From assembly GCA_964486935.1 (NCBI GenBank), contig CAZAPG010000048.1:1-60026 (forward strand): a DNA stretch of 60,026 bases. Reading direction: 5' to 3'. The position numbers and the translations under genes were made by a program. Of the stretch, positions 1 to 7,826 are shown piece after piece. Source of the stretch: CAZAPG01 sp964486935. Lineage in GTDB: Bacteria; Chloroflexota; Anaerolineae; 4572-78; J111. Below the pieces are notes generated by a model that saw nothing but the letters and a program-made list of their open reading frames with translations, was not told the origin of the DNA and did not search any database. Each line of letters opens with the position of its first letter. The first letter of the stretch is position 1.

Positions 1-1
1 G

Positions 2-55
2 CCGGAGTTTCGCGAAGTTGAGGCCGGTCACTGGGTCGCCTGCCATTTGTATTAA
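2..55 (+). CDS. C-terminal fragment of a peptide ABC transporter ATPase (DppD/OppD/OppF type)
   Basis: The first bases encode, in frame, the last 17 residues of a protein ending PEFREVEAGHWVACHLY, with a TAA stop at 53-55. The pattern of a Gly-His followed by a hydrophobic residue, Ala, Cys and His is the usual C-terminal signature of oligo/dipeptide ABC ATPases (the region after the nucleotide-binding domain). It lies upstream of, and in the same direction as, a peptide-binding lipoprotein and two permeases, so it is probably the energising subunit of the same transporter. Only the tail is in the window, so the D-type and F-type subunits cannot be told apart. Confidence 0.75.
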   Translation, partial: PEFREVEAGHWVACHLY

Positions 56-360
56 CCCGACCATACTTTGAATTTAAAGTGAACTGATGACATTTGTCAC
101 AAATTGCTACGATGAATGTCACTTACAACTAACCAACAAAGGGCCATAATTATTAGTATTTGTGCCTGTTGTTGGTTAGTTATATATTATGCCCAAATTT
201 TTAGGCAATGGGGTAAACCGGGGCAGATTACCCGCACCCTTTTGACAGAACCCTGTCGCTTAATTGCTTTTTTAGAAACCTTCATTAGAAAGGGGGGATG
301 ACAATAAGCGAAAAAACATTTTTATTTACATAATATTTAATTTTTTGCAGGAGGAGAATT
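56..360. other. Gap between ABC ATPase tail and binding-protein gene
   Basis: This is a 305-bp, AT-rich spacer holding only one weak small reading frame (116-301). No convincing terminator or consensus promoter was seen. The ribosome-binding site AGGAGG of the next gene lies at 349-354. The binding-protein gene could therefore be read from the upstream ATPase transcript or from a promoter here that is not obvious. Confidence 0.4.
116..301 (+). CDS. Possible small membrane protein, 61 aa (doubtful)
   Basis: The reading frame starts with ATG and encodes one hydrophobic stretch (about residues 10-27, rich in Ile, Ala, Cys and Tyr) followed by a basic tail. No good ribosome-binding site precedes the ATG, and I recognise no family. 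It sits between an ABC ATPase and its binding protein, where small accessory frames are sometimes found, but chance is equally likely. Confidence 0.22.
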   Translation: MSLTTNQQRAIIISICACCWLVIYYAQIFRQWGKPGQITRTLLTEPCRLIAFLETFIRKGG

Positions 361-2223
361 ATGATTTCAAAAAAAATTTTGCTGCTGTTGAGTGTATCCC
401 TTTTAATGGGGCTGGTAGCTGCCTGTGGAGCCTCGGCGCCAGAGCCTGAAACTATTACAGTTGTAGAAACTGTGGTGGTTGAAAAAGAGGTTCAGGGCGA
501 AACCGTGACCGTGGTTGAAACGGTTGAGGTAGTTAAAGAAGTAGTAAAAGAGGTTGCGCCTTCCGACCCCGACGCCGACCGGATCAGGCTTGACCTGGCA
601 GTTGGTTCCGAACCGCCCAGCCTTGACCCTGCTTTGGCTACGGATAGCACCTCTATCTTCTTTATCCGCCAGATGTTTGTGGGGTTGACCGCTTTTGATG
701 AGCGGGCCAATGTTGTGCCCGCCCTGGCTACCGATTGGGAAGTATCTGACGATGGCCTGGAATGGACCTTCAACCTGCGCGATGACATCAACTGGGTGCA
801 TCGAGACCCCAACACCGGCGAATTTGAGGTGGTTGGGCCGGTAACTGCCCAGGACGTGGTGTACGGCGTCAGGCGCACGCTCGACCCCAACACCGCTTCA
901 AGCTATTCCTACGTGTTGTACCCCATTGCCGGCGCCGAGGAACTGAATACGGCTGACCCCACCGCCGAGAATTTTCAGGAGCTTCTGGATGGCCTGGGCG
1001 TGAGCGCCCCCGACGAAACAACCGTAGTGTTTACGCTAAGAGAACCGGCAGCCTACTTCCCCTCTATTGCCGGGATGTGGGTGACTTTTCCCCAACCCCA
1101 GGCCACCATTGAGCAATGGGGCGAAAACTGGACCGAGGCCGGGCTAATTGTTACCAACGGTCCTTACTCCCTGCGCCAGTGGAGCCACGGCGCGGAAATT
1201 TGGGTTGAAAAGAACCCGCTGTGGGTAAATGCCGACGATGTTCAAATAGAGCTGGTTGGCGGCCCGATTATTAACGAAGAATCCACCCACATGGCCCTGT
1301 ACGAGAATAATGAAATTGACGCCATGATATCGCCGCCCGGCTGGGGGCCGCCTTTGCCCGATATGGACCGCATCAAGGCCGACCCGCAACTGAGCCAGGA
1401 ACTGCTCATTGCGCCGCAGCTTTGCACCTACTACTATGGGTTTATCAATACCCGGCCCCCCTTTGACAACCCGCTGGTGCGTAAAGCCTTTGCCGCCGCC
1501 ATCGACCGCCAAAGCCTGATTGACAACGTGCTAAAAGGCGAACAGCGGCCGGCTCACTCTTTTGCGCCGCCGGGCATCTTTGGCAACGTGGCCGATAATA
1601 TGGAAATAGGCAGCTTTTTAATTGAGTCTAACTATGCCGACCAGGTAGCGCAAGCCCGGGAATGGCTGGCCGAAGCCGGCTACCCCGAAGGCGAGGGGCT
1701 GGAGGCAACATTAGGCCACAACACCTCCGAAGCGCACGCTCAAATTGCCCAGGCCATTCAGGCTATGTGGCAAGAGGCATTTCCCAAGGCAACCATCAAC
1801 ATAGAAAACCAGGAATGGGCTGTTTATCTGGACACGCTCAAACCCGACTCGCCCGATGAAGAAAAGCCTGATATTTACCGGATGGGCTGGTGCGCCGACT
1901 ACCCCGATGCTAACAACTGGCTAAACGATGTGTTCAACTCCAAGAGCGGCTCAAACTACGCCAAGTACAGTAACTCGGAATACGATGCTCTGGTACAGGA
2001 AGCCGCTTTTGAACCGGACCCGGCCAAACGCGCCGAACTGTATGAACAGGCTGAAGACATCTTTATCAGCCAGGATACGGGCATCATCCCCATCTACTAC
2101 TACACCTACGTTCGGCTTTACAAACCCTGGGTAACAGAGCATCCCATCAGCCCTGTTTCAGGCGACCCCATTGCCCAATGGCGCATTGATTGGGAAGCCA
2201 AAAAAGCCGCTCGCGGTGAATAA
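361..2223 (+). CDS. Peptide/nickel ABC transporter substrate-binding lipoprotein (SBP family 5)
   Basis: This 620-residue lipoprotein should bind oligopeptides or similar ligands outside the membrane and deliver them to the two permeases downstream. Residues 1-21 form a lipoprotein signal with lipobox VAAC and Cys22 as the lipidated residue. Residues about 28-66 are a repetitive Val/Glu/Thr linker, a feature common in Chloroflexota binding proteins. The rest matches the family 5 fold, with an early GSEPPSLDPALATDS motif and a C-terminal RMGWCADYPDANNW segment. AGGAGG at 349-354 supports the start. A strong hairpin follows the gene, before the permeases, and could raise binding-protein mRNA over permease mRNA. 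The ligand cannot be read from sequence. Confidence 0.92.
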   Translation: MISKKILLLLSVSLLMGLVAACGASAPEPETITVVETVVVEKEVQGETVTVVETVEVVKEVVKEVAPSDPDADRIRLDLAVGSEPPSLDPALATDSTSIFFIRQMFVGLTAFDERANVVPALATDWEVSDDGLEWTFNLRDDINWVHRDPNTGEFEVVGPVTAQDVVYGVRRTLDPNTASSYSYVLYPIAGAEELNTADPTAENFQELLDGLGVSAPDETTVVFTLREPAAYFPSIAGMWVTFPQPQATIEQWGENWTEAGLIVTNGPYSLRQWSHGAEIWVEKNPLWVNADDVQIELVGGPIINEESTHMALYENNEIDAMISPPGWGPPLPDMDRIKADPQLSQELLIAPQLCTYYYGFINTRPPFDNPLVRKAFAAAIDRQSLIDNVLKGEQRPAHSFAPPGIFGNVADNMEIGSFLIESNYADQVAQAREWLAEAGYPEGEGLEATLGHNTSEAHAQIAQAIQAMWQEAFPKATINIENQEWAVYLDTLKPDSPDEEKPDIYRMGWCADYPDANNWLNDVFNSKSGSNYAKYSNSEYDALVQEAAFEPDPAKRAELYEQAEDIFISQDTGIIPIYYYTYVRLYKPWVTEHPISPVSGDPIAQWRIDWEAKKAARGE

Positions 2224-2256
2224 ATCTGTAAATCCCCTCCGGGGGTAGATACTGCC

Positions 2257-2301
2257 AAAAGCGACGCAGTCTGAACGATTATCATAGACTGCGTCGCTTT
2301 T
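2257..2301 (+). terminator. Intra-operon hairpin between binding protein and permease
   Basis: A perfect 16-bp inverted repeat (AAAAGCGACGCAGTCT at 2257-2272 and its complement at 2286-2301) with a 13-nt loop ends in a short T run. It lies 33 bp after the binding-protein stop and before the permease ribosome-binding site. It may act as a partial terminator or an mRNA-stabilising hairpin. Confidence 0.75.
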
Positions 2302-2323
2302 AAAGAATTTCAAGGAGGTACGC

Positions 2324-3391
2324 TTGTTCGCTTATATTATTCGTCGGATTTTATGGTCTATTCCGGTGGTGTTGCTGCTCACTTTTGTTATATTTGCCTT
2401 GATGCGGGCCATTCCCGGCGGTCCTTTTGATTTTGTAGGCGATAAGAGTTTGCCTCAAGCAGTGGTAAAAAACCTGGAACGCCGGCATCACCTGGATTGG
2501 CCGCTGGGCTGGCAGTTTTCCTCTTACGTGCTGGGCGATGATATTACCGGCGCAATCTGTACGGGGCTTTCATTTTTACCCGGCTGCGACCTGGTTCAAG
2601 AGTCGGCCAGCAACGGGGTTTCCAGGGGACTCATTCGCGGCGACCTGGGTATTGCCCTAAAACAGCGAGGCCGCACCGTAAACGACCTGGTCAAAGAGTC
2701 CTTTCCCATCTCATTTCAACTGGGCATTATTGCCTTAAGCCTGTCGGTCATCATTGGCATTCCGGCAGGAGTTTTTGCCGCGCTCAAACAAAACACCTGG
2801 ATAGATTACAGCAGCAGCTTTGTGGCGGTGCTGGGCCTGTCAATTCCTAATTTGGTATTGGGGCCGCTGCTCATTTGGATATTTCCGCTTACCCTGGGCT
2901 GGTTTGAGGTGGCTACCTGGGGGGCCAAACCGCCATTTCTGCTGGGGATGTTTCCCGCCTCGCTGGGCTGGGAATTTTGGGCGCACGCTATTTTGCCGGC
3001 GGTTACGCTGGGCACAGCTTTTTCTGCCTCTGTTGCCCGGCTTACCCGCGCCAGTCTCCTGCAGGTAATTCGTGAAGATTATATCAGAACCGCCCGCTCA
3101 AAAGGGTTAAAAGAAAGGGCCGTGATTATTGGCCACGCCCTCAAAAACAGCTTGATTCCGGTGATTACGGTGCTGGGGCCGCTGTTGGTAATCGTTGTCA
3201 CCGGTACTTTTGTGGTGGAACAAATTTTTGGCATCCCTGGTATGGGCAAACATTTTGTTACCAGCATTGGCAACCGGGATTATACAATTATCACGGGAGT
3301 CAGTTTAATTTTTGCCGTGCTGCTGGTGCTGGTCAATCTACTGGTTGATATTATTTATGCCTGGCTCGACCCGCGCATTCGATATTACTAG
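2324..3391 (+). CDS. Peptide ABC transporter permease, DppB/OppB type
   Basis: This 355-residue inner-membrane permease has the N-terminal helix and RAIPGGPFDF motif of OppB/DppB proteins, several hydrophobic helices, and the cytoplasmic coupling loop ending in DYIRTARSKGL that contacts the ATPase. The start is TTG at 2324, chosen because AGGAGG lies at 2313-2318 with normal spacing and no ATG fits. An insert at about residues 70-115 (with DITGAICTGLSFLPGCDL) sits in the periplasmic loop after helix 1. It pairs with the DppC-type permease 17 bp downstream. Confidence 0.92.
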   Translation: MFAYIIRRILWSIPVVLLLTFVIFALMRAIPGGPFDFVGDKSLPQAVVKNLERRHHLDWPLGWQFSSYVLGDDITGAICTGLSFLPGCDLVQESASNGVSRGLIRGDLGIALKQRGRTVNDLVKESFPISFQLGIIALSLSVIIGIPAGVFAALKQNTWIDYSSSFVAVLGLSIPNLVLGPLLIWIFPLTLGWFEVATWGAKPPFLLGMFPASLGWEFWAHAILPAVTLGTAFSASVARLTRASLLQVIREDYIRTARSKGLKERAVIIGHALKNSLIPVITVLGPLLVIVVTGTFVVEQIFGIPGMGKHFVTSIGNRDYTIITGVSLIFAVLLVLVNLLVDIIYAWLDPRIRYY

Positions 3392-3408
3392 ATTTTAAGG
3401 AATATGCC

Positions 3409-4443
3409 ATGGCTGTTGCTGAACAAGTTGTAGAGTCTCCGGCGGCTGCTCCCAAGCAGCGGATACGTACGCCGCTGGGAGACGCCTTACATCAATTACT
3501 AAGAAACAAGGTAGCCCTGGTCAGCGCTGTATTTATTGGTTTGATGCTGCTACTGGCTATTTTTGCCGATTTTCTCAACGCCTACAATTTGCAGGGTTAT
3601 AGCGATTCTCTGGGGCCAAATCAGCCACCCTATGCCAAGCAGGTGCTGCAAGATAACAACGCCCGGATGGGCGACTTGTCGCAAGCGCCCAGCCTGGAAG
3701 GGTTTGTTTACTGGTTAGGCGCCGATAACCTGGGGCGGGACCTGTATACCCGCACGCTCTACGGCACGCGAGTATCGCTGGCGGTGGCGCTGGTAGCGGG
3801 TACTGTCAGCCTGATGATGGGAATTACTTATGGCCTGGTTTCGGGGTATTTGGGTGGCCGCGTAGATGACTTTATGATGCGTCTGGTAGATTTTTTATAC
3901 GGCCTGCCGCTGCTGATTGTTGTCATTCTTATGCAGGTTTATTTTAAATCATTACAACGGCGCGGCGACGAGAGTGGGTTGGTAAACTTTGTATTGAGTA
4001 TTGACCAGGCGCTGGGCGGAATGTTTTTTATTTTTGTGGTGCTGGGCGCTTTAAGCTGGTTGAGCATGGCCCGTATTGCCAGGGGACAAACGCTCTCTAT
4101 CAAGCAAAAAGAGTACATAGAGGCGGCCCATGCTACGGGCGCCAGACACCCCCGGATTATCTTTAAACAAATTCTACCCAATATTTTAGGCCCCTGCATT
4201 GTGCAGGAAACGCTGCAAATTCCCAGCTATATTTTAACCGAAGCCTTTTTAAGCTTTATTGGTTTAGGGGTAAACGCTCCAACGCCAAGCTGGGGCATTA
4301 TGATTAACGAGGCTTTTCAAGGGTTGCGCTCTCACCCGCACGCGCTGTTTCCGCCGGCTATTGCCCTAACCCTGACTGTGCTGGCCTTCAACTTTTTGGG
4401 CGATGGTTTGCGCGATGCGTTTGACCCCCGCCTGCGTGAGTAA
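3409..4443 (+). CDS. Peptide ABC transporter permease, DppC/OppC type
   Basis: This 344-residue permease is the partner of the DppB-type subunit just upstream. It has an N-terminal cytosolic segment, a first helix (about residues 38-56), a periplasmic insert, the GADNLGRDLYTRTLYGTR motif typical of DppC, and the coupling loop EYIEAAHATGARHPRIIFKQ. No ATPase gene follows; the next gene is convergent after 12 bp. The ATPase must lie upstream (the fragment at 2-55) or elsewhere. Confidence 0.92.
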   Translation: MAVAEQVVESPAAAPKQRIRTPLGDALHQLLRNKVALVSAVFIGLMLLLAIFADFLNAYNLQGYSDSLGPNQPPYAKQVLQDNNARMGDLSQAPSLEGFVYWLGADNLGRDLYTRTLYGTRVSLAVALVAGTVSLMMGITYGLVSGYLGGRVDDFMMRLVDFLYGLPLLIVVILMQVYFKSLQRRGDESGLVNFVLSIDQALGGMFFIFVVLGALSWLSMARIARGQTLSIKQKEYIEAAHATGARHPRIIFKQILPNILGPCIVQETLQIPSYILTEAFLSFIGLGVNAPTPSWGIMINEAFQGLRSHPHALFPPAIALTLTVLAFNFLGDGLRDAFDPRLRE

Positions 4444-4455
4444 ACTCATCTTTTC

Positions 4456-7400
4456 TTAATCCTCGTTGAAAGCGGGGTTGCTCTTGGCCAGCATTTGTTC
4501 AACTTTGCCGGTCAATGTTGCAGGCGTAAAGGGTTTTTGTAAAAAATCTATGCCCTCTTCCAGAGTATCTGGACTAAGGTGGTTATCTGCCCGCCCGGAA
4601 ATAAACAAAACCTTCAACTCAGGCTGCATGGCCCTGAGCCGGGCGACCAGCGTTTTTCCCCCCATTTGCGGCATAATCACATCGGTTATCACCAAATCAA
4701 TATTACGATGCGTTTGAGCCAGTTTTAAGGCTTCGTTGCCATTGGCTGCTTCAATAACATTGTACCCTTCATGGCTTAACATGCGGCTGGTCAGATATCG
4801 AATTGAAGGATCGTCTTCTACCAGCAAAATGGTTTCTTTGCCGGGTAATGGCGGTTTGGGGATGTCGGCCGCGGGGGGGTCGATGTTGGGAGTGGCGGCT
4901 ATTTGCGGCAGGTAAACGCTGATACGCGTACCCTGCCAGGGTTGACTTTCTACCTGAATATGTCCATTACTCTGTTTAATAATGCCAAAGGCGGTGGCTA
5001 ACCCTAACCCCGGACCTCGACCAACTTCTTTGGTTGTAAAAAACGGCTCAAAAATATGGGGTTTAACCTCATCGTCTATACCTATGCCGCTATCCTCTAT
5101 GCAAAGCAGCACGTAATCGCCGGCGGGGATGGCGGTTTGCTCTTGTTGGGTTTGCGAGATGGTAACGTTAGCGGTTGTTAAGGTTAATTTGCCCCCGTTG
5201 GGCATTGCCTCTTGGGCATTTGTTACCAGGTTTATCATAATTTGCTCAATTTGGTAGGGGTCAACTTTAACCTGGGCCAGGCTGGGTTGCAGTTGCGTAA
5301 CCATATCAATTTTGTGGCCCAGTATGTGTTGTAATCTTTCTTTTAAATCAAGAATCAGGTTGTTTAGATTTAATTCGGTAGGCTCAATTGCCTGCTGCCT
5401 GGCAAAGGTTAGCAATTGACGCGTCAGGCCGGCTGCGCGCTCCGATAATCTCTTAATTGTTTGGGCATCGTTGTGAGCCGGATGGTCCGCCGGCAGGATG
5501 GTCAAAATTAAATCGGCATAACCCATAATGGCCGTGAGCATGTTATTAAAATCGTGGGCAATACCTCCGGCCAGCGTCCCGACTGCCTCCATTTTTTGGG
5601 CCTGCCGCAGTTGCTCCTCTAATTTGGCTCTTATTTGTTCAGTGTGTTTGCGTTCGGTAATATCGCTGTGAATGCCTAATGTGCCAATAATTTCACCGGT
5701 GGCATCTGTTATGGGCGAGGCGCTGGTATGCACCCAAATAAATTCGCCCGACTTTCTGCGCATTTGAAGTTCATATTGGTCCGAAATACCTTGCTTGCGT
5801 AAGCGGTATTTTTCCTCAAGAAAAGCTTTATCTTCTGGCCGCACCAGTAAGGTGTACACATTTTGCCCAACCAACTCATTGATAGAGTAGCCTGTTATTT
5901 CGCAAAAGCGGTCATTTACAAATTTCAGAATGCCTTTGTCGTCAACCTGGGTCAGGCCCTCGTTCATGCTTTCTATCAAGGTGCGGTATTTTTGTTCGCT
6001 TTGGCGTAAAGCCTGTTCAGCCCGTTTGCGCTCAGTAATTTCTTGCTGGGCCTGGTTGTAAAGCCGGGCATTTTCTATGGCAATGGCTGCCTGTTGAGCA
6101 ATACTCTGGCACAAAGATATTTCTTCGGCGGTAAATTCTCGCCGGCGGCGGCTTTCCCAAATGGTAGCCAGCGCTATAATTTGCCCCCCAACCTGCATAG
6201 GAATTTCTAGCACCGATTTGGCCCCATATTGCTTCATATGCCTGAGTTTTGGGGCAGCCGTACCAGAATCATCGTGGTGGCTTACGCCGGGGTTTCCAGA
6301 ACCCAATATCTCCTGGGTGTCGGGAAAAGCTTTGGGGATGTAGTAGGTATAGCCCCGGTCCGATTTTTGCTCTAAAGCGTGAGCCTGCGGCCCGTAATAT
6401 TCGGCCAAAATAGTCAACGTGTCCGTTTCCATATCTACGCCAGAAATATAAACGCTGGTTGCATCAACGGCCTGGCCCATTTGCTCGGCAATGTGGTGCA
6501 GCACAGTTTCTATATCCAGCGAAGCGGCAATTACCTGGCCGGCTTTTCTCAGGGCAATTTGCTCCTTCAGGCGCTGTTGCGTTTGGGTGTATAGTTGGGC
6601 GTTTTCAATAGCAATGGCGGCCTGAGCCACAAATAGCTGCACCAGTTCAAATTCATCATTGGTAAATGGCGGGCCTGATATTCGGCTGACATGCAGCACT
6701 CCCACCCTGTTTTCCGGGGTTTGAATGGGGATACAGATCATATGCTCTTTTTCTATTTGCGCGTTTTCGGGATAAATTGAGCGGGGGTCCAGGTGGGCAT
6801 TGTTAACCATTTCACCTTGCCCCGATACAATTACGGCTCCCATTATTCCCTGACCGGCGGGTATTGAATAATCCAGAAACGGCTCCAAAATTTGTTGGTC
6901 GGCCCCCAAAACTACATGGGGAATTAACACCTGATTTGGTTTATCAAACCAGTAAAGGCCGCAGGCATCGTATTTAAGCGCCTCGCCCAGAGCCTGAAAA
7001 ATGCGTTCAACCACTTTGTCTAAGGTGAGAGTAGAAAGTATTGTTTGCGAGGCTACCAGTAGTTGGCGGCGCTGCTCGGCCAATTGCTGCGTGGCTTCTT
7101 CGGCCCGCTTGCGTTCGGTAATTTCGTGGCGAGCGCGCTCCAGCGATTGCTCAAGGTTGCTGATAGCCAGATAAAGCAGCACCGCCGCAATAATACTGTT
7201 GACCGTAAAAACCAACCATACTTCTTGCGAATTATTGAGAATAAATGCGGCAGGAAGTGCTTGGCGTGACTCCAAAAAATAAAATCCCCACCCAATCATC
7301 ACATTTAAAACAGCCACAATAATAGCTGCGCGCCCCCCCAACAGTAACCCGCCAATAAGCACAATCAGAATGTACGAGTGAAATCCGGGGTTTTGCAGAC

Positions 7401-7701
7401 CCCCAAAATAATAGCTGACAATGGTTATCAGCAGCCAGCCGGTCGATACAAAAAACAAGCTGGCTTTTTGCACAAAGCCCCGACGTAGCAAAAACAGCGC
7501 AATAGCGGAAATTAAAAAAACCAAACCAAGGCTAACCGAACTGGCGATAGGATTTGAACTGACAAAAGGCGTAATAATTATCCAGGCCGCCATTAGCCCC
7601 ATTACGGCCACAAGAATGGTGTTAAGCAACCCGGCCACGCGAGTTTTTTCGCTATCGTCAAAGGTGGGGGCCGCCAGCCATCCTTTTATTTGAGCAAACA
7701 T
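4456..7701 (-). CDS. Membrane hybrid histidine kinase (TM-GAF-GAF-PAS-HK-REC)
   Basis: This 1081-residue sensor kinase has about six membrane helices in residues 20-185, a coiled linker with EITERKRAEE, two GAF domains (about 205-370 and 390-550), a PAS domain (about 575-695), and a HisKA domain with GGIAHDFNNMLTAIMGYADL, where His716 is the phosphorylated residue. An HATPase domain follows (LVTNAQEAMPNGG, then DSGIGIDDEV) and a C-terminal receiver domain with phospho-acceptor Asp1007 in LVITDVIMPQMGG. The HDFNN H-box and fused receiver fit an internal phosphorelay. No output domain is present, so the partner is unknown. AGGAAA precedes the ATG. It is a close paralogue of the kinase at 7827-10319. 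Confidence 0.93.
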   Translation of the reverse strand: MFAQIKGWLAAPTFDDSEKTRVAGLLNTILVAVMGLMAAWIIITPFVSSNPIASSVSLGLVFLISAIALFLLRRGFVQKASLFFVSTGWLLITIVSYYFGGLQNPGFHSYILIVLIGGLLLGGRAAIIVAVLNVMIGWGFYFLESRQALPAAFILNNSQEVWLVFTVNSIIAAVLLYLAISNLEQSLERARHEITERKRAEEATQQLAEQRRQLLVASQTILSTLTLDKVVERIFQALGEALKYDACGLYWFDKPNQVLIPHVVLGADQQILEPFLDYSIPAGQGIMGAVIVSGQGEMVNNAHLDPRSIYPENAQIEKEHMICIPIQTPENRVGVLHVSRISGPPFTNDEFELVQLFVAQAAIAIENAQLYTQTQQRLKEQIALRKAGQVIAASLDIETVLHHIAEQMGQAVDATSVYISGVDMETDTLTILAEYYGPQAHALEQKSDRGYTYYIPKAFPDTQEILGSGNPGVSHHDDSGTAAPKLRHMKQYGAKSVLEIPMQVGGQIIALATIWESRRRREFTAEEISLCQSIAQQAAIAIENARLYNQAQQEITERKRAEQALRQSEQKYRTLIESMNEGLTQVDDKGILKFVNDRFCEITGYSINELVGQNVYTLLVRPEDKAFLEEKYRLRKQGISDQYELQMRRKSGEFIWVHTSASPITDATGEIIGTLGIHSDITERKHTEQIRAKLEEQLRQAQKMEAVGTLAGGIAHDFNNMLTAIMGYADLILTILPADHPAHNDAQTIKRLSERAAGLTRQLLTFARQQAIEPTELNLNNLILDLKERLQHILGHKIDMVTQLQPSLAQVKVDPYQIEQIMINLVTNAQEAMPNGGKLTLTTANVTISQTQQEQTAIPAGDYVLLCIEDSGIGIDDEVKPHIFEPFFTTKEVGRGPGLGLATAFGIIKQSNGHIQVESQPWQGTRISVYLPQIAATPNIDPPAADIPKPPLPGKETILLVEDDPSIRYLTSRMLSHEGYNVIEAANGNEALKLAQTHRNIDLVITDVIMPQMGGKTLVARLRAMQPELKVLFISGRADNHLSPDTLEEGIDFLQKPFTPATLTGKVEQMLAKSNPAFNED

Positions 7702-7826
7702 TCTGTTTTCCTAACCCCGGACAGACCGGCATTAAAAAAAGCGCAACCAAGCTTCGGCATACTTTAAGTTAGTCTGACGTTTTTTAAATGAAAATTACTG
7801 ACGCTGGCTATACACGGGTAATTTTT

